Source: Sulfurimonas sp. hsl 1-7
GTDB lineage: Bacteria; Campylobacterota; Campylobacteria; Campylobacterales; Sulfurimonadaceae
Assembly (NCBI RefSeq): GCF_030577135.1
Contig: NZ_JAUIRR010000001.1
Location: forward strand, 434,001 to 498,000
Length of the DNA: 64,000 nt
Direction: 5' to 3'
The translations under genes were made by a program, and so were the position numbers. How positions within the stretch are numbered: position 1 is the first letter of the stretch; each line of letters starts with the position of its first letter. Below the pieces are notes generated by a model. That model worked only from the letters and a program-made list of their open reading frames with translations. It had not been told where the DNA came from and made no database searches. Positions 7,847 through 16,839 of the stretch are shown here, in pieces.

Positions 7847-9559
7847 TTAGTAGTTTCTTGCTTTTAATTCATGTTTGCCAAGAACAACATCCATGTAGTC
7901 TAAAGAGATGTTACCATCTTTGTCCATATATGCCATTGTGTGTTTTAACCAATCTTGATCATCACGCTCTTGGAAATCTTCTCTATAGTGTGCACCACGG
8001 CTCTCTTTACGAGGAAGTGCAGATTCAACGATAAATAGTGAGTAGTCTAACATGTGACCAAGCTCAATAGCTTCTTGAAGCTCAGTGTTGAATACTTTTG
8101 ATTTGTCTTTTATACGAATATTTTTAAATCTTGCTCTTAGTTCTTTTACTTTTTCAATAGCAAGTTTGATAGTCTCTTCAGTTCTGAATGCACCAGCGTT
8201 TGCAGTCATAGCTTGTTGTAACTCTTCACGAAGTTCAGTTACTGTTTCATCTCCGTTATTGTTAATGATGAAATCAACTTCAGCTAAAGCTGTTTGTGCA
8301 TCTTCTACAGTTGCAGGACGAAGTTCAATGTTATCGATCTCTTCAACCATAGTTTTACCAACAAAACGACCAAATAGTAATGCTTCAAGAACAGAGTTTG
8401 CACCAAGACGGTTTGCACCGTGAACAGATACACAAGAACACTCACCGGCAGCATAAAAACCTTCGATAAGTTCATCATTGTTTTTACGAACGTTACCAGC
8501 AATATTTACCGGAATACCACCCATAGAGTAGTGAGCAGTCGCAGAGATTAAGATCGGCTCTTTGATCATGTCTAAACCTAAGAATGTGATAGCAAGTTCA
8601 CGTAACTCAGGAAGTTTTTGCATAATAAGATCTTTTCCAAGGTGTGTTACATCTAGATACACAGCATCTTTTCTTGGACCAACACCACGACCTTCTCTGA
8701 TCTCGTTTAAGATAGCACGAGATACAACGTCACGAGAAGCTAGTTCTAATGCGTTCGGAGCATATTTCTCCATGAAACGCTCACCTTTAGAGTTGAACAG
8801 ACGTCCACCCTCACCACGAGCAGCTTCAGAGATTAAAACACCGTTTCCTGAAAGTCCAGACGGGTGAAATTGTACGAATTCCATATCTTCTAGAGGGATA
8901 CCGTGACGAGCTACGATAGAAAGACCGTCACCTGTATTTGCATGAGCATTAGAGTTGATCTTATAACAACGAGCATATCCACCAGTAGCGAACATTACAG
9001 ATTTTGCATTGAAGATAGCCATTTGCATATCACGAATGTTAAATGCAACTACACCAGATACTTTACCATCTTTATAGATGATGTCTGCTGCATACCACTC
9101 ATCCCAGAACTTAACACCAGAACGGTCAGCTTGCTCATAAATAGTTTGTAATAATGTAAGACCAGTTCTGTCTTTTGCAAAACAAGCACGTGGTGAAGAT
9201 TGTCCACCAAAAGGTCTTTGAGCGATTTTACCGTCTTCAGTACGGCTAAACGCCGCACCCATTCTTTCAGCCCAGCGAATAGTCTCTGGAGCATTTTTAC
9301 ACATAAACTCAACAGCATCTTGATCTGCTAAGTAGTCTGCACCTTTAACTGTATCGAACTCATGAAGTTCAACACTGTCAGCATCACTAAAAGCGGCATT
9401 AACACCACCTTGAGCAGCACCTGAGTGACTTCTTAAAGGGTGAAGTTTTGTGATTACGGCAACTTTTTTGCCTGCATTTTGCAGTTCTCTCGCTGCTGCA
9501 CATCCCGCAAGACCTGCACCAACAACAACTGCATCGTAAGTATAAATAGGAATACTCAT
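7847..9559 (-). CDS. sdhA: Succinate dehydrogenase/fumarate reductase flavoprotein subunit
   Basis: A 570-residue flavoprotein. The FAD-binding GAGLAG is at 14-19, and RSHSGAAQGG contains His45, the expected site of covalent FAD attachment. Substrate-site segments follow: FHPSGLSGNGVLISEAARGEGG, ELASRDVVSRAI with the catalytic Arg, SATAHYSMGGI and HGANRLGANS. I start at 9559 because GAAGGAA lies just upstream; an in-frame start 16 codons earlier (9607) has none. There is no Tat or Sec signal, so the active site should face the cytoplasm, unlike the periplasmic MfrA of Wolinella. With sdhB and sdhE it interconverts succinate and fumarate and exchanges electrons with menaquinone; direction cannot be read from sequence. 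Confidence 0.95.
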   Translation of the reverse strand: MSIPIYTYDAVVVGAGLAGCAAARELQNAGKKVAVITKLHPLRSHSGAAQGGVNAAFSDADSVELHEFDTVKGADYLADQDAVEFMCKNAPETIRWAERMGAAFSRTEDGKIAQRPFGGQSSPRACFAKDRTGLTLLQTIYEQADRSGVKFWDEWYAADIIYKDGKVSGVVAFNIRDMQMAIFNAKSVMFATGGYARCYKINSNAHANTGDGLSIVARHGIPLEDMEFVQFHPSGLSGNGVLISEAARGEGGRLFNSKGERFMEKYAPNALELASRDVVSRAILNEIREGRGVGPRKDAVYLDVTHLGKDLIMQKLPELRELAITFLGLDMIKEPILISATAHYSMGGIPVNIAGNVRKNNDELIEGFYAAGECSCVSVHGANRLGANSVLEALLFGRFVGKTMVEEIDNIELRPATVEDAQTALAEVDFIINNNGDETVTELREELQQAMTANAGAFRTEETIKLAIEKVKELRARFKNIRIKDKSKVFNTELQEAIELGHMLDYSLFIVESALPRKESRGAHYREDFQERDDQDWLKHTMAYMDKDGNISLDYMDVVLGKHELKARNY

Positions 9560-9595
9560 TAAATTTCCTTCGTATAAAGAACTAAAATAATGCTG

Positions 9596-9601
9596 ATTAT
9601 A
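9596..9601 (-). promoter_or_regulatory. -10 box for sdhABE
   Basis: TATAAT on the minus strand, with its downstream edge 36 bases before the sdhA start, giving a leader of about 30 bases that includes the GAAGGAA ribosome site. No convincing -35 is visible, as usual for this phylum. Confidence 0.6.
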
Positions 9602-9691
9602 TCTCAAAAAGGCTTATGCTAGATTAAATGTTGGATATATGGCGAAGAAGATGGAGAATGTTACAATTTTGGACACAAAAAGAAATATGTG

Positions 9692-10939
9692 TTACGATAT
9701 TTCTCTATGTACATCTTTTTGTGCTAGGTCTCTTGTTTGGAAAATTTTATTTTTTCCTGTTGTTTTTGCGTAGTTTAATACCTCTTTAGCTTGTTTAATA
9801 GCTTCTTCAAGATTTGTATTATTTGGTTTGATCACATGTCCACCTGTTACAGTGATACGTTCCGTACCGACATCAGGAACATTAAATTTCAGATCAGCGA
9901 TACTTTCACGGATCAGTTGAGCATCTTTATAACATTGCTCTTTTGTCGGACGAGACAGGATAATAGTATACTGGTTGTAATCAGTTCTGGCAATTACATC
10001 AACAGGTTGTTCATATAAAGATATAGTGTAAGCAATCTTTTTCAAAATGCTTTGTGTAATATCTTGAGGATACGGTCTGTGTGTTTTTGAAAAATTGTCT
10101 ACATCTAAAACCGTTACAGAGGTAAAGTTGCTGTCTTTTAAACCTTTTTTATGAGAGTAAGAGTTTAACATACCCTTGTAGTTATTAATTCCCGTTACTT
10201 TATCAAGCATAGTAGGGTTGTCACTACTTACAGTTTTTCTATTCATTCTAAGGGCAATAGCGTCCGCTTCTATTGAGAATATCTCATACCCTTTTTTATC
10301 TTTATCTATTTGATATAAAAATTCAATGTCGTTATAGATTTTGCTGAGTCTGCTTCTATACCAGAACGTAAAGAACAGTACAATGATAAAAAGCCCATAA
10401 GATATATTTTTAATTACGTAGAACTTTGTCTCATCATAATCGATATGTTTTAAAAGCATACTGTTAATGTGCTGCGTTACAGCAGTTAACGAGTTCTCTA
10501 AAGTCTCTTTTGCTTTTATCTCTTCTTGTGAATGTTTTAAACTCTTTTTATTTTTCAGAATATCTTCATAGTATACGTGTGCCGCATTATTGAAGTTGTC
10601 TATCAATCTAGAAAGATGATTAATATCAGAACTGTATTCACTTGCATTGCCAAGAAGGTAACGTTCTGTAACATTATATTTATAGATCATCATAAGCTTA
10701 TCTATATCTTGGTGCAGCTGTGTACTTTTACCGTTAAATTGAATCAATGCCAACTCCACATCATTTTTATCAAGTTGTGTAAGTTTATGAACAATGTTTT
10801 TTTGTTTTTGAAGATTGTCTATCTTTTGAGTTGAGAGGTCATGCTCGAAAACGAATAGAATTAAGACTGTAACCATTAAAAATAAAAAGACGAGATAAGT
10901 CTTTAAGCTTTTAAATATTTTTTTAATTGAACTTTTCAT
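9692..10939 (-). CDS. Membrane protein with degenerate GGDEF domain
   Basis: A 415-residue protein: membrane helix at about 14-31, a helical extracytoplasmic sensor region (about 35-175), a second helix at about 180-194, and a C-terminal GGDEF-fold domain (about 240-400). The fold is recognisable from DKVTGINNYKG, VTVLDVDNF and the terminal LNYAKTTGKNKIF, but the active-site loop reads RTDYNQYT at 318-325 where GG(D/E)EF is expected, and no RxxD inhibitory site is present. It should therefore lack diguanylate cyclase activity and may bind nucleotide or act as a sensor scaffold. It is transcribed divergently from thiL. Confidence 0.75.
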   Translation of the reverse strand: MKSSIKKIFKSLKTYLVFLFLMVTVLILFVFEHDLSTQKIDNLQKQKNIVHKLTQLDKNDVELALIQFNGKSTQLHQDIDKLMMIYKYNVTERYLLGNASEYSSDINHLSRLIDNFNNAAHVYYEDILKNKKSLKHSQEEIKAKETLENSLTAVTQHINSMLLKHIDYDETKFYVIKNISYGLFIIVLFFTFWYRSRLSKIYNDIEFLYQIDKDKKGYEIFSIEADAIALRMNRKTVSSDNPTMLDKVTGINNYKGMLNSYSHKKGLKDSNFTSVTVLDVDNFSKTHRPYPQDITQSILKKIAYTISLYEQPVDVIARTDYNQYTIILSRPTKEQCYKDAQLIRESIADLKFNVPDVGTERITVTGGHVIKPNNTNLEEAIKQAKEVLNYAKTTGKNKIFQTRDLAQKDVHREIS

Positions 10940-10958
10940 ACTTTTTCCTAAAAATGTT

Positions 10959-10964
10959 ATAATA
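10959..10964 (+). promoter_or_regulatory. -10 box in front of thiL
   Basis: TATAAT lies 62 bases before the thiL start, in the divergent gap with the degenerate GGDEF gene. No -35 is evident. Confidence 0.5.
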
Positions 10965-11025
10965 TCACTACGTAGCTATTTTATATCGGCAGACGTTAAT
11001 ATATCCTTAATATGAAGAAGTTTTA

Positions 11026-11844
11026 TTGAATTTAGAAAATTATTTTATAGCGCAATTTCACAATAAACATATTGGGGATGACGGGGCGGTAATAGGAAAG
11101 TATGTATATTCAAAAGATGCTTTTTTCGAAAATATCCACTTTAAACGAGACTGGCTGAGTTTTTACGACATTGCAAAACGTGCAATGCTTGTAAATATTT
11201 CAGATGCTTTGGCAATGGGTGCGACTCCAAAATACGCACTTTTAAGTGTGGCAATGCCAAAAAATATGAACAGAGCCGATATGAAAAACTTGGCTGATGG
11301 TTTTAAAGCTGTAGCTGCACAATATAATGTAGAGATTATAGGCGGAGACACTATAAGCAATACAAAATTGGATATAACGATAACGATTATATCTGAAGTG
11401 AAGCGCACTTTACACAGAAAAGGGATCAAAAACAATTATCTTTTTGCATATACGGGTGTTTTAGGACATTCGGCAAAAGAGTTGAAGAAGTTGTTGAACC
11501 TTGGAAAAATCCATCAAAAATCTAAGTTTATAGATATACAATTGCGACAACAGTTTTTAAAAAGATCTTCAAAAGTTTTAAAAGCGGGCATGGATATCTC
11601 TGACGGACTTTACAGCGATCTGGAAAAACTAACGTCTACCAATAAACTCGGTGTACATTTTTTTAAACAGATCCCTAAACGTATCGGATGCAGCGGTGAA
11701 GAGTACGAGATGTTGGTAAGTTTCGCTCCACAAGACAGAAAAAAAATGGTTCGCCTAGCACAACTTTCAAGAACAAAGCTTACTGTTTTTGCAAAAGCGA
11801 CAAGAAACAGATATACAAACAGATGTAAAGCACATCATTTTTAG
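11026..11844 (+). CDS. thiL: Thiamine-monophosphate kinase
   Basis: A 272-residue PurM/SelD-fold kinase that phosphorylates thiamine monophosphate to the pyrophosphate cofactor. Family motifs are HIGDDGAVIG, a dimer-forming MLVNISDALAMGATP, EIIGGDT (metal-binding Asp) and GMDISDGLYSDL (second Asp-rich site). It starts with TTG; an ATG at 11012 runs into a stop after five codons. It is shorter than E. coli ThiL (about 325), with reduced loops and a trimmed C-terminus, but the Asp-rich sites are present. Its stop is eight bases before truD, whose ribosome site overlaps the stop region, so the two form an operon. Confidence 0.88.
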   Translation: MNLENYFIAQFHNKHIGDDGAVIGKYVYSKDAFFENIHFKRDWLSFYDIAKRAMLVNISDALAMGATPKYALLSVAMPKNMNRADMKNLADGFKAVAAQYNVEIIGGDTISNTKLDITITIISEVKRTLHRKGIKNNYLFAYTGVLGHSAKELKKLLNLGKIHQKSKFIDIQLRQQFLKRSSKVLKAGMDISDGLYSDLEKLTSTNKLGVHFFKQIPKRIGCSGEEYEMLVSFAPQDRKKMVRLAQLSRTKLTVFAKATRNRYTNRCKAHHF

Positions 11845-11851
11845 GAAAAAT

Positions 11852-12925
11852 ATGGACAGATTTTATTCACTGGCACATGCTAGTATAGATTTTCACTTTA
11901 AGCAGTCACCACGAGATTTCGTAGTTGATGAGATACCTCTTTACGAGTTTAGCGGCGATGGTGAACATCTAGTGCTTCACGTACGAAAAAAAGGGCTTTC
12001 AACTACAGAGATGGTTGGCAGTATCGCAAGATATTTAGGGATAAAAAACAAAGAGATTGGTTATGCCGGCCTTAAAGATAAAAATGCGATGACAAAGCAG
12101 TATATCTCTTTGCATAAAAAGTATGAAGAGGCGTTGGAAAACTTTACACACGATTCAATTAAAATCCTCTCAAAAACATACCATAACAATAAGATCAGAG
12201 TAGGGCATTTAAAGGGAAACAGGTTTTTTATCCGTTTGAAAAAAGTGAATCCTACAAGTGCGGCAAAGATTGATGAAGCTCTTAAAAATATTGATAAGCA
12301 GGGACTTCCTAACTTTTTTGGCTACCAGCGTTTCGGTAATGACGGAGACAACCATATCCTTGGTGAAAAGTTGGCAAAAGGGGAAGCTAAAGAGCGAAAT
12401 CCCCGTGTGAAGAAACTTTTGATTAATGCGTATCAGTCACACCTTTTTAACCTGTGGCTCTCAAGAAGATTGGAGATTAACTCTTTGGTGTCAAGTTTTG
12501 GCGTGGATGAACTTGCCCCTTTACTAAACCTGCCAAAGCAGGAGCTTCAAAAAATGAAGGCGCAAAAACATCCGTTTAAACTTATAAGCGGTGATTTGAT
12601 GGAGCATTATCCACATGGAAGAGTGTTTGAGTTTAGTGGTGATGCACATGACCTAGAGCGTTTTGATGAACGAGACATCAGTGTGACAGGACTTTTACCG
12701 GGTAAAAGAGTAAAAATCACATCACAGTTTGCTCGTGAGATTGAGAAAGATTTTGACGATGAACTCAAAGAGGATGGTGCACGCCGTTATGCATGGGTAT
12801 ATCCAACTGACATAGAGGGAAGATTTAACCCTGTTGAAGCGCAGTATGAGATGAATTTTACGTTGCCGAAGGGTTCTTATGCAACGGTATTGATCGAGGA
12901 GATTGCAAAGCGTAAGCTTGTTTAA
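11852..12925 (+). CDS. truD: tRNA pseudouridine-13 synthase
   Basis: A 358-residue TruD-family enzyme that converts U13 of some tRNAs to pseudouridine. It has FKQSPRDFVVDEIPLYEFSG at the N-terminus, the catalytic Asp in GYAGLKDKNAMTKQ, and PNFFGYQRFG followed by LINAYQSHLFNLWLS, all TruD signatures. I start at 11852, preceded by AGGAAAAAT; a longer in-frame version from 11789 would overlap thiL by 56 bases and add a non-conserved leader. It ends just before a bidirectional terminator shared with the convergent rhodanese gene. Confidence 0.93.
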   Translation: MDRFYSLAHASIDFHFKQSPRDFVVDEIPLYEFSGDGEHLVLHVRKKGLSTTEMVGSIARYLGIKNKEIGYAGLKDKNAMTKQYISLHKKYEEALENFTHDSIKILSKTYHNNKIRVGHLKGNRFFIRLKKVNPTSAAKIDEALKNIDKQGLPNFFGYQRFGNDGDNHILGEKLAKGEAKERNPRVKKLLINAYQSHLFNLWLSRRLEINSLVSSFGVDELAPLLNLPKQELQKMKAQKHPFKLISGDLMEHYPHGRVFEFSGDAHDLERFDERDISVTGLLPGKRVKITSQFAREIEKDFDDELKEDGARRYAWVYPTDIEGRFNPVEAQYEMNFTLPKGSYATVLIEEIAKRKLV

Positions 12926-12928
12926 TGC

Positions 12929-12955
12929 AGAGGGATTAATCTATCCCTCTTTTTT
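12929..12955 (+). terminator. Intrinsic terminator after truD
   Basis: AGAGGGAT, a six-base loop TAATCT, ATCCCTCT and then TTTTT. The 8-bp stem followed by a T-run is canonical on the plus strand, and it lies between two convergent genes. Confidence 0.85.
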
Positions 12956-12960
12956 ATGTT

Positions 12961-13842
12961 TTATTTGAAAACTTCGTACATATATTGATTCATAGGAGTA
13001 TCTTCTTGGTTACCCCATTGTTTCATAGAAGCATCGTAAAGTCTTACTTGTTTATATCCTAGTACACCTGAGAGTACAAAGTAGTTATATGAAGTCTCTA
13101 ACCCACCCGTACAGTATACTAAAACCTCTTTGTTTTTATCGAGTTTGTAACCCTCTTTAAAGAGTGTATCAAGCGCTTTTTTCGATTTGAGTGTGTAGTC
13201 TTTATTTACAGAATAGTTCCATGAATAACTCATCGCCCCTTGAATATGCCCGTTACGTTTTACAGTAGCCGTCGGTGTAATTCCAAGATACTTGTCACTC
13301 GGTCTTGCGTCGATCATAGGGATTTTTCCTAGATGTTGTTTTACGTATGTAATATCTGCAATTTTAGCAGGATTGATAGTAGCTTGAAAATCACTTTTTT
13401 GAACTTTTTTCACTTTGTCTGTCAGCTCGTAACCTTGTGCACTCCAGTTGTTCTCACCACCGTCAAGTAAAGAGACGTTTGTAATCCCTACATAGTTCAT
13501 AGCCCAGTAGATATAAGTAGCTTTTAGGTAGTCTTTAGGAGTTTTTACAGATGCGTAAAGGACAACGTGTGTATCTTTAGTAATCCCTAGATTTTGGATC
13601 TCTTGTTGGATCTCTTCGATCGAGCGAATTGTAAGAAATGTTCCGTTGTTGATTCTCCACTTATTTATAGATGTTGGCACAGCACCGCTAATATGTTGTT
13701 CTGAAAAACTGGCCTGATCGGAGACCTCTACAATACGTAAATCTTTCTTGTTAAGATTGTTATGTAACCACTCGGGAGATACGAGTGCTTCAGAGGCAAA
13801 GAGAGATAAACTACATAAAAGAGTAAGAAGTAGTTGCTTCAT
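12961..13842 (-). CDS. Periplasmic sulfurtransferase with two rhodanese domains
   Basis: A 293-residue protein with a Sec signal peptide (MKQLLLTLLCSLSLFASEA, cleavage near residue 18) and two rhodanese modules. The N-terminal module has HVVLYASVK with no cysteine at the loop and is inactive; the C-terminal module has EVLVYCTGGLETS with the persulfide-forming Cys near 243. This is the layout of thiosulfate or 3-mercaptopyruvate sulfurtransferases. The loop CTGGLE differs from both the textbook rhodanese CRKGVT and the MST CGSGVT loops, so the donor is uncertain. An exported enzyme fits a sulfur-metabolising organism. Confidence 0.88.
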   Translation of the reverse strand: MKQLLLTLLCSLSLFASEALVSPEWLHNNLNKKDLRIVEVSDQASFSEQHISGAVPTSINKWRINNGTFLTIRSIEEIQQEIQNLGITKDTHVVLYASVKTPKDYLKATYIYWAMNYVGITNVSLLDGGENNWSAQGYELTDKVKKVQKSDFQATINPAKIADITYVKQHLGKIPMIDARPSDKYLGITPTATVKRNGHIQGAMSYSWNYSVNKDYTLKSKKALDTLFKEGYKLDKNKEVLVYCTGGLETSYNYFVLSGVLGYKQVRLYDASMKQWGNQEDTPMNQYMYEVFK

Positions 13843-14043
13843 TATAATATCCTTATTTAAAATTGTTTCATAGATTGTACCAACTGGATTAAGATCTATT
13901 ATTGAGAAAAAAAACTAGCTATTTAATTTTATACATTATTTATTTAGGGATAATAATTTTCTTTTGAATCTACATAGTTGCAAAAGTTAATAGACTTTTC
14001 ATCGATAATTCAATACAATTTCATTAATAAAATAGAGGGTAAA

Positions 14044-14868
14044 ATGGAAAAAAGACACATAACAAGTTTAATTTCACAAAATTTCGGCAAATTCGCCGGC
14101 AAAGAGTTTCCACACTGGTTTCAAAAAATAGTTAATAATTCATACGTAAAACTGATGGGACTTGATATGGGTGAGTTTCATGCACCCGAAACATACAAAA
14201 GTTTAAATGCACTTTTTACAAGAACACTAAGAGAAGATAGAGCATATTCTCGTGACGGAGATGATTTTATATCACCTTGTGATTCTTTTATCTCTGAATG
14301 CGGAAAAATCGAAAACGATTATGCACTTCAGATTAAAGGGATGCGCTATAAAGCGAGTGAACTGATAGGTTCTGAGTTTAGTGATGAAGAAAAAGCGATA
14401 GTAGAGGGTGGAGATTTTATAAACTTCTATCTTTCTCCAAAAGATTACCATCGTTACCATATTCCGACAAATTTAAAAGTTTTAAAAGCTGTACATATCC
14501 CTGGAAAATTTTATCCTGTAAATATGCCTTCGTTGAAAAAACGTCTTAATCTTTTTATAGAGAACGAAAGGGTAGTGCTTTTATGTGAAACCACAAACGG
14601 TAAAAAGTTTTATATGGTACTTGTAAGTGCTTTAAATGTCGGTGTTATGAAAGTAAATTTTGAACCGGCTATACAAACAAATGCTACAAAAGATTTAAAA
14701 CCGAGAGTGTATGAGTTCCATGAACTTTATTTAGATAAAGCTAGTGACTTCGGATGTTTTGAGATGGGTTCTACGATCGTGATACTTTCTGAAAAAGATC
14801 TATTTAAAGAGGTAGATGTAAAAGCAGGTGAACACGTAAAATACGGACAGACTATAGCTAAACTGTAG
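14044..14868 (+). CDS. psd: Phosphatidylserine decarboxylase proenzyme
   Basis: A 274-residue enzyme that makes phosphatidylethanolamine at the inner membrane. It contains FTRTLREDRA, FYLSPKDYHRYHIP (active-site His region), FPVN-type segment FYPVNMPSLKKRLNLF, and EMGSTIVIL near the C-terminus, where the proenzyme self-cleaves before Ser243 to create the pyruvoyl cofactor. The start at 14044 is preceded by GAGGGTAAA; a longer frame from 13978 lacks a ribosome site. The 200 bases between it and the divergent rhodanese gene hold only AT-rich promoter-like sequence. Confidence 0.93.
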   Translation: MEKRHITSLISQNFGKFAGKEFPHWFQKIVNNSYVKLMGLDMGEFHAPETYKSLNALFTRTLREDRAYSRDGDDFISPCDSFISECGKIENDYALQIKGMRYKASELIGSEFSDEEKAIVEGGDFINFYLSPKDYHRYHIPTNLKVLKAVHIPGKFYPVNMPSLKKRLNLFIENERVVLLCETTNGKKFYMVLVSALNVGVMKVNFEPAIQTNATKDLKPRVYEFHELYLDKASDFGCFEMGSTIVILSEKDLFKEVDVKAGEHVKYGQTIAKL

Positions 14869-14877
14869 TAGCTCTTT

Positions 14878-15717
14878 TTACAATATTACTTTAAAAAGTA
14901 ATAGACTAAAAGACATTACGCCCATTCCAAGGGCGATCCCTATAATGGTCGTATGTGCATTTCCATACAACCTTGCTGCGGGTAAGAGCTCATCAAATGA
15001 GATATAAATCATTATACCCGCAACTACTCCAAATGTAACTCCAAGTGTGATATCACCCATAAGTGGAAGAAGCAGAAAAAAACCAATGAGTGCTCCTACA
15101 GGTTCGGCAATGCCGCTTCCAATTGCATAGTAAAAAGCCTTTTTCTTATCCCCTGTTGCATGATAAATTGGTAACGATACAGCCATTCCTTCTGGAATAT
15201 TATGAATAGCGATAGCAAGTGCGATCGGTATGCCCAGCATCAAGCCATCTAAAGCAGAGATAAAAGTTGCAAAACCTTCAGGAAAATTATGAACGCCAAT
15301 TGCAATAGCTGTAAAAATACCTGTACGTTTTAATGAGTGTTTTTGAAGGCTATTGTCATATTGTTGCAGTTCTTTTAGTTGTGTATCGCTTTTTAGTTCA
15401 TGAGGATTGACATCACCGGGAACTAAATAATCAATTAAAGCAGAAAGAGCAAAGCCGCCAAAAAAAGCAAGAAGAGTGAATGCTTCACCCTGAATCTCTC
15501 CGTATATTGTCGAAAAGTTATTTTGTGCTTTTATAAGTATCTCGCCAAAAGAGACGTATATCATAACACCTGCTGAAAAACCCATCCCGACAGAGAGAAA
15601 CTTATGATTATTTGTATGCGAAAAAAAAGCTAAGCTTGCGCCGATACCTGTAGATAAACCAGCTAATAGAGTTAGAAGAAATGCTGAGTAAAACGCTGTA
15701 GTATCGGTAATTTCCAT
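14878..15717 (-). CDS. zupT: ZIP-family divalent metal transporter (ZupT-like)
   Basis: A 279-residue protein with eight predicted membrane helices. The metal-binding helices read HNFPEGFATFISAL and IAIHNIPEGMAVSLPIY, the His-Asn-x-Pro-Glu-Gly motifs of the ZIP family that import zinc, iron or manganese through the inner membrane. A charged cytoplasmic loop (about 95-130) separates helices 3 and 4. It is slightly longer than E. coli ZupT (257). It converges on psd with 9 bases between the stops; no separate terminator is evident. Confidence 0.9.
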   Translation of the reverse strand: MEITDTTAFYSAFLLTLLAGLSTGIGASLAFFSHTNNHKFLSVGMGFSAGVMIYVSFGEILIKAQNNFSTIYGEIQGEAFTLLAFFGGFALSALIDYLVPGDVNPHELKSDTQLKELQQYDNSLQKHSLKRTGIFTAIAIGVHNFPEGFATFISALDGLMLGIPIALAIAIHNIPEGMAVSLPIYHATGDKKKAFYYAIGSGIAEPVGALIGFFLLLPLMGDITLGVTFGVVAGIMIYISFDELLPAARLYGNAHTTIIGIALGMGVMSFSLLLFKVIL

Positions 15718-15792
15718 GTTTCAATCATACATCGCACCTTCTTATAGAAAAGTTAAAATAATTTATTCATTATAAAATATTATGAAATGTAG

Positions 15793-15798
15793 TATAAT
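15793..15798 (+). promoter_or_regulatory. -10 box immediately before the PAS-GGDEF gene
   Basis: TATAAT ends six bases before the ATG at 15805. If used, transcription would start at or very near the initiation codon. A weaker TATAAA lies about 25 bases further upstream. Confidence 0.45.
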
Positions 15799-15804
15799 GA
15801 TTGG

Positions 15805-16839
15805 ATGAAACGTTGCAAAACAACTGATACATATCAGCATCATACTCTTGAGGAATCAGAGAGAACATTAAATGCTATTCTTGATATTGTTGTTGAAGGC
15901 ACATGGGATTGGAATGCAAAAACCGGTCATGTGACTCGAAGCCCAAACTGGTACAGAATGCTTGGGTATGATGTCGGTATATTTAGCGAAGATGTTTTTA
16001 CATGGGAAAACATTATCCACCCTGATGATTATCCAAAAGTAATGGAACATTTTGAATCATATATCAATGGTAAAATTGATAAGTATGAGGTGGAATATAG
16101 ATGTAAAAAAGCTGACGGTAGTTATATCTGGATTGTAGACACCGGACAGATCATCGAATGGGATGATGATGGAAATGTGCTACGGATGATAGGCGCTCAT
16201 GAAAATGTTCATGAACGTATAATGTTCGAAGCTGAACTCATAAGAAATTACAAGCTCCTGCAAGAGGGCAATGCAACACTACAGAAACTCCTCGAAGAAA
16301 AAAACAAAGAACTCCAAAAAACCAATCAAGAACTAGAAAAAAAAGTTGAAGAGATCGATTCTATTTCAAAAACAGATACTTTAACAAAAGTAGCCAATAG
16401 AAGAAGTTTTGAAGAGGAGATCATAAAAGAAGTAGAACGTGCTAAAAGATATAAGCACCCTTTGTCTTTTGCCATGTTTGATATTGACTTCTTTAAAGAG
16501 GTAAATGATGAATACGGACATGGTGTAGGAGATGCTGTCTTAATAGAACTGAGTAGTTTAGTAAAACAAAACTTGAGGATTCATGATTCTATTGCAAGAT
16601 GGGGTGGTGAGGAGTTTATCTTACTTTTACCAAACACAAATCTTCTCGGTGCTATCCATTTTATTGAAAAGATAAGAGAGCTTATCGCTACGACCAATTT
16701 TCATAAAAATATATCTATAACTTGTAGTTTCGGTCTTGCAGAGTTTAGTGAAGAAGAATCGGTGGAGGAGTTTTTTAAAAGAGCAGATGATGCTCTTTAT
16801 ACGGCAAAAAACTCCGGTAGAAATCAATTGGTTTTTTAA
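15805..16839 (+). CDS. PAS-GGDEF diguanylate cyclase
   Basis: A 344-residue soluble protein: a PAS domain at about 20-140 (EGTWDWNAKTGHVTRSPNWY, PAS_3/PAC type with HPDD and VRMIG-like ending LRMIGAHENV), a coiled coil at 143-187, and a GGDEF domain at 188-344. The active site GGEEF is at 267-271, and RIHD at 258-261, five residues upstream, forms an intact product-inhibition site. It should therefore make c-di-GMP from GTP and be feedback-inhibited. There are no membrane segments, so the signal is cytoplasmic. Its stop overlaps that of ychF (convergent, 4 bases). Confidence 0.9.
   Translation: MKRCKTTDTYQHHTLEESERTLNAILDIVVEGTWDWNAKTGHVTRSPNWYRMLGYDVGIFSEDVFTWENIIHPDDYPKVMEHFESYINGKIDKYEVEYRCKKADGSYIWIVDTGQIIEWDDDGNVLRMIGAHENVHERIMFEAELIRNYKLLQEGNATLQKLLEEKNKELQKTNQELEKKVEEIDSISKTDTLTKVANRRSFEEEIIKEVERAKRYKHPLSFAMFDIDFFKEVNDEYGHGVGDAVLIELSSLVKQNLRIHDSIARWGGEEFILLLPNTNLLGAIHFIEKIRELIATTNFHKNISITCSFGLAEFSEEESVEEFFKRADDALYTAKNSGRNQLVF

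Noticed and set aside
11789-11851. Longer TruD start overlapping thiL
   Set aside because: It would overlap thiL by 56 bases with no ribosome site, while the internal ATG has AGGAAAAAT.
13843-14043. Possible small gene or RNA in the rhodanese-psd gap
   Set aside because: Only short AT-rich frames and promoter-like runs are seen; there is no hairpin with T-run and no tRNA-like fold.
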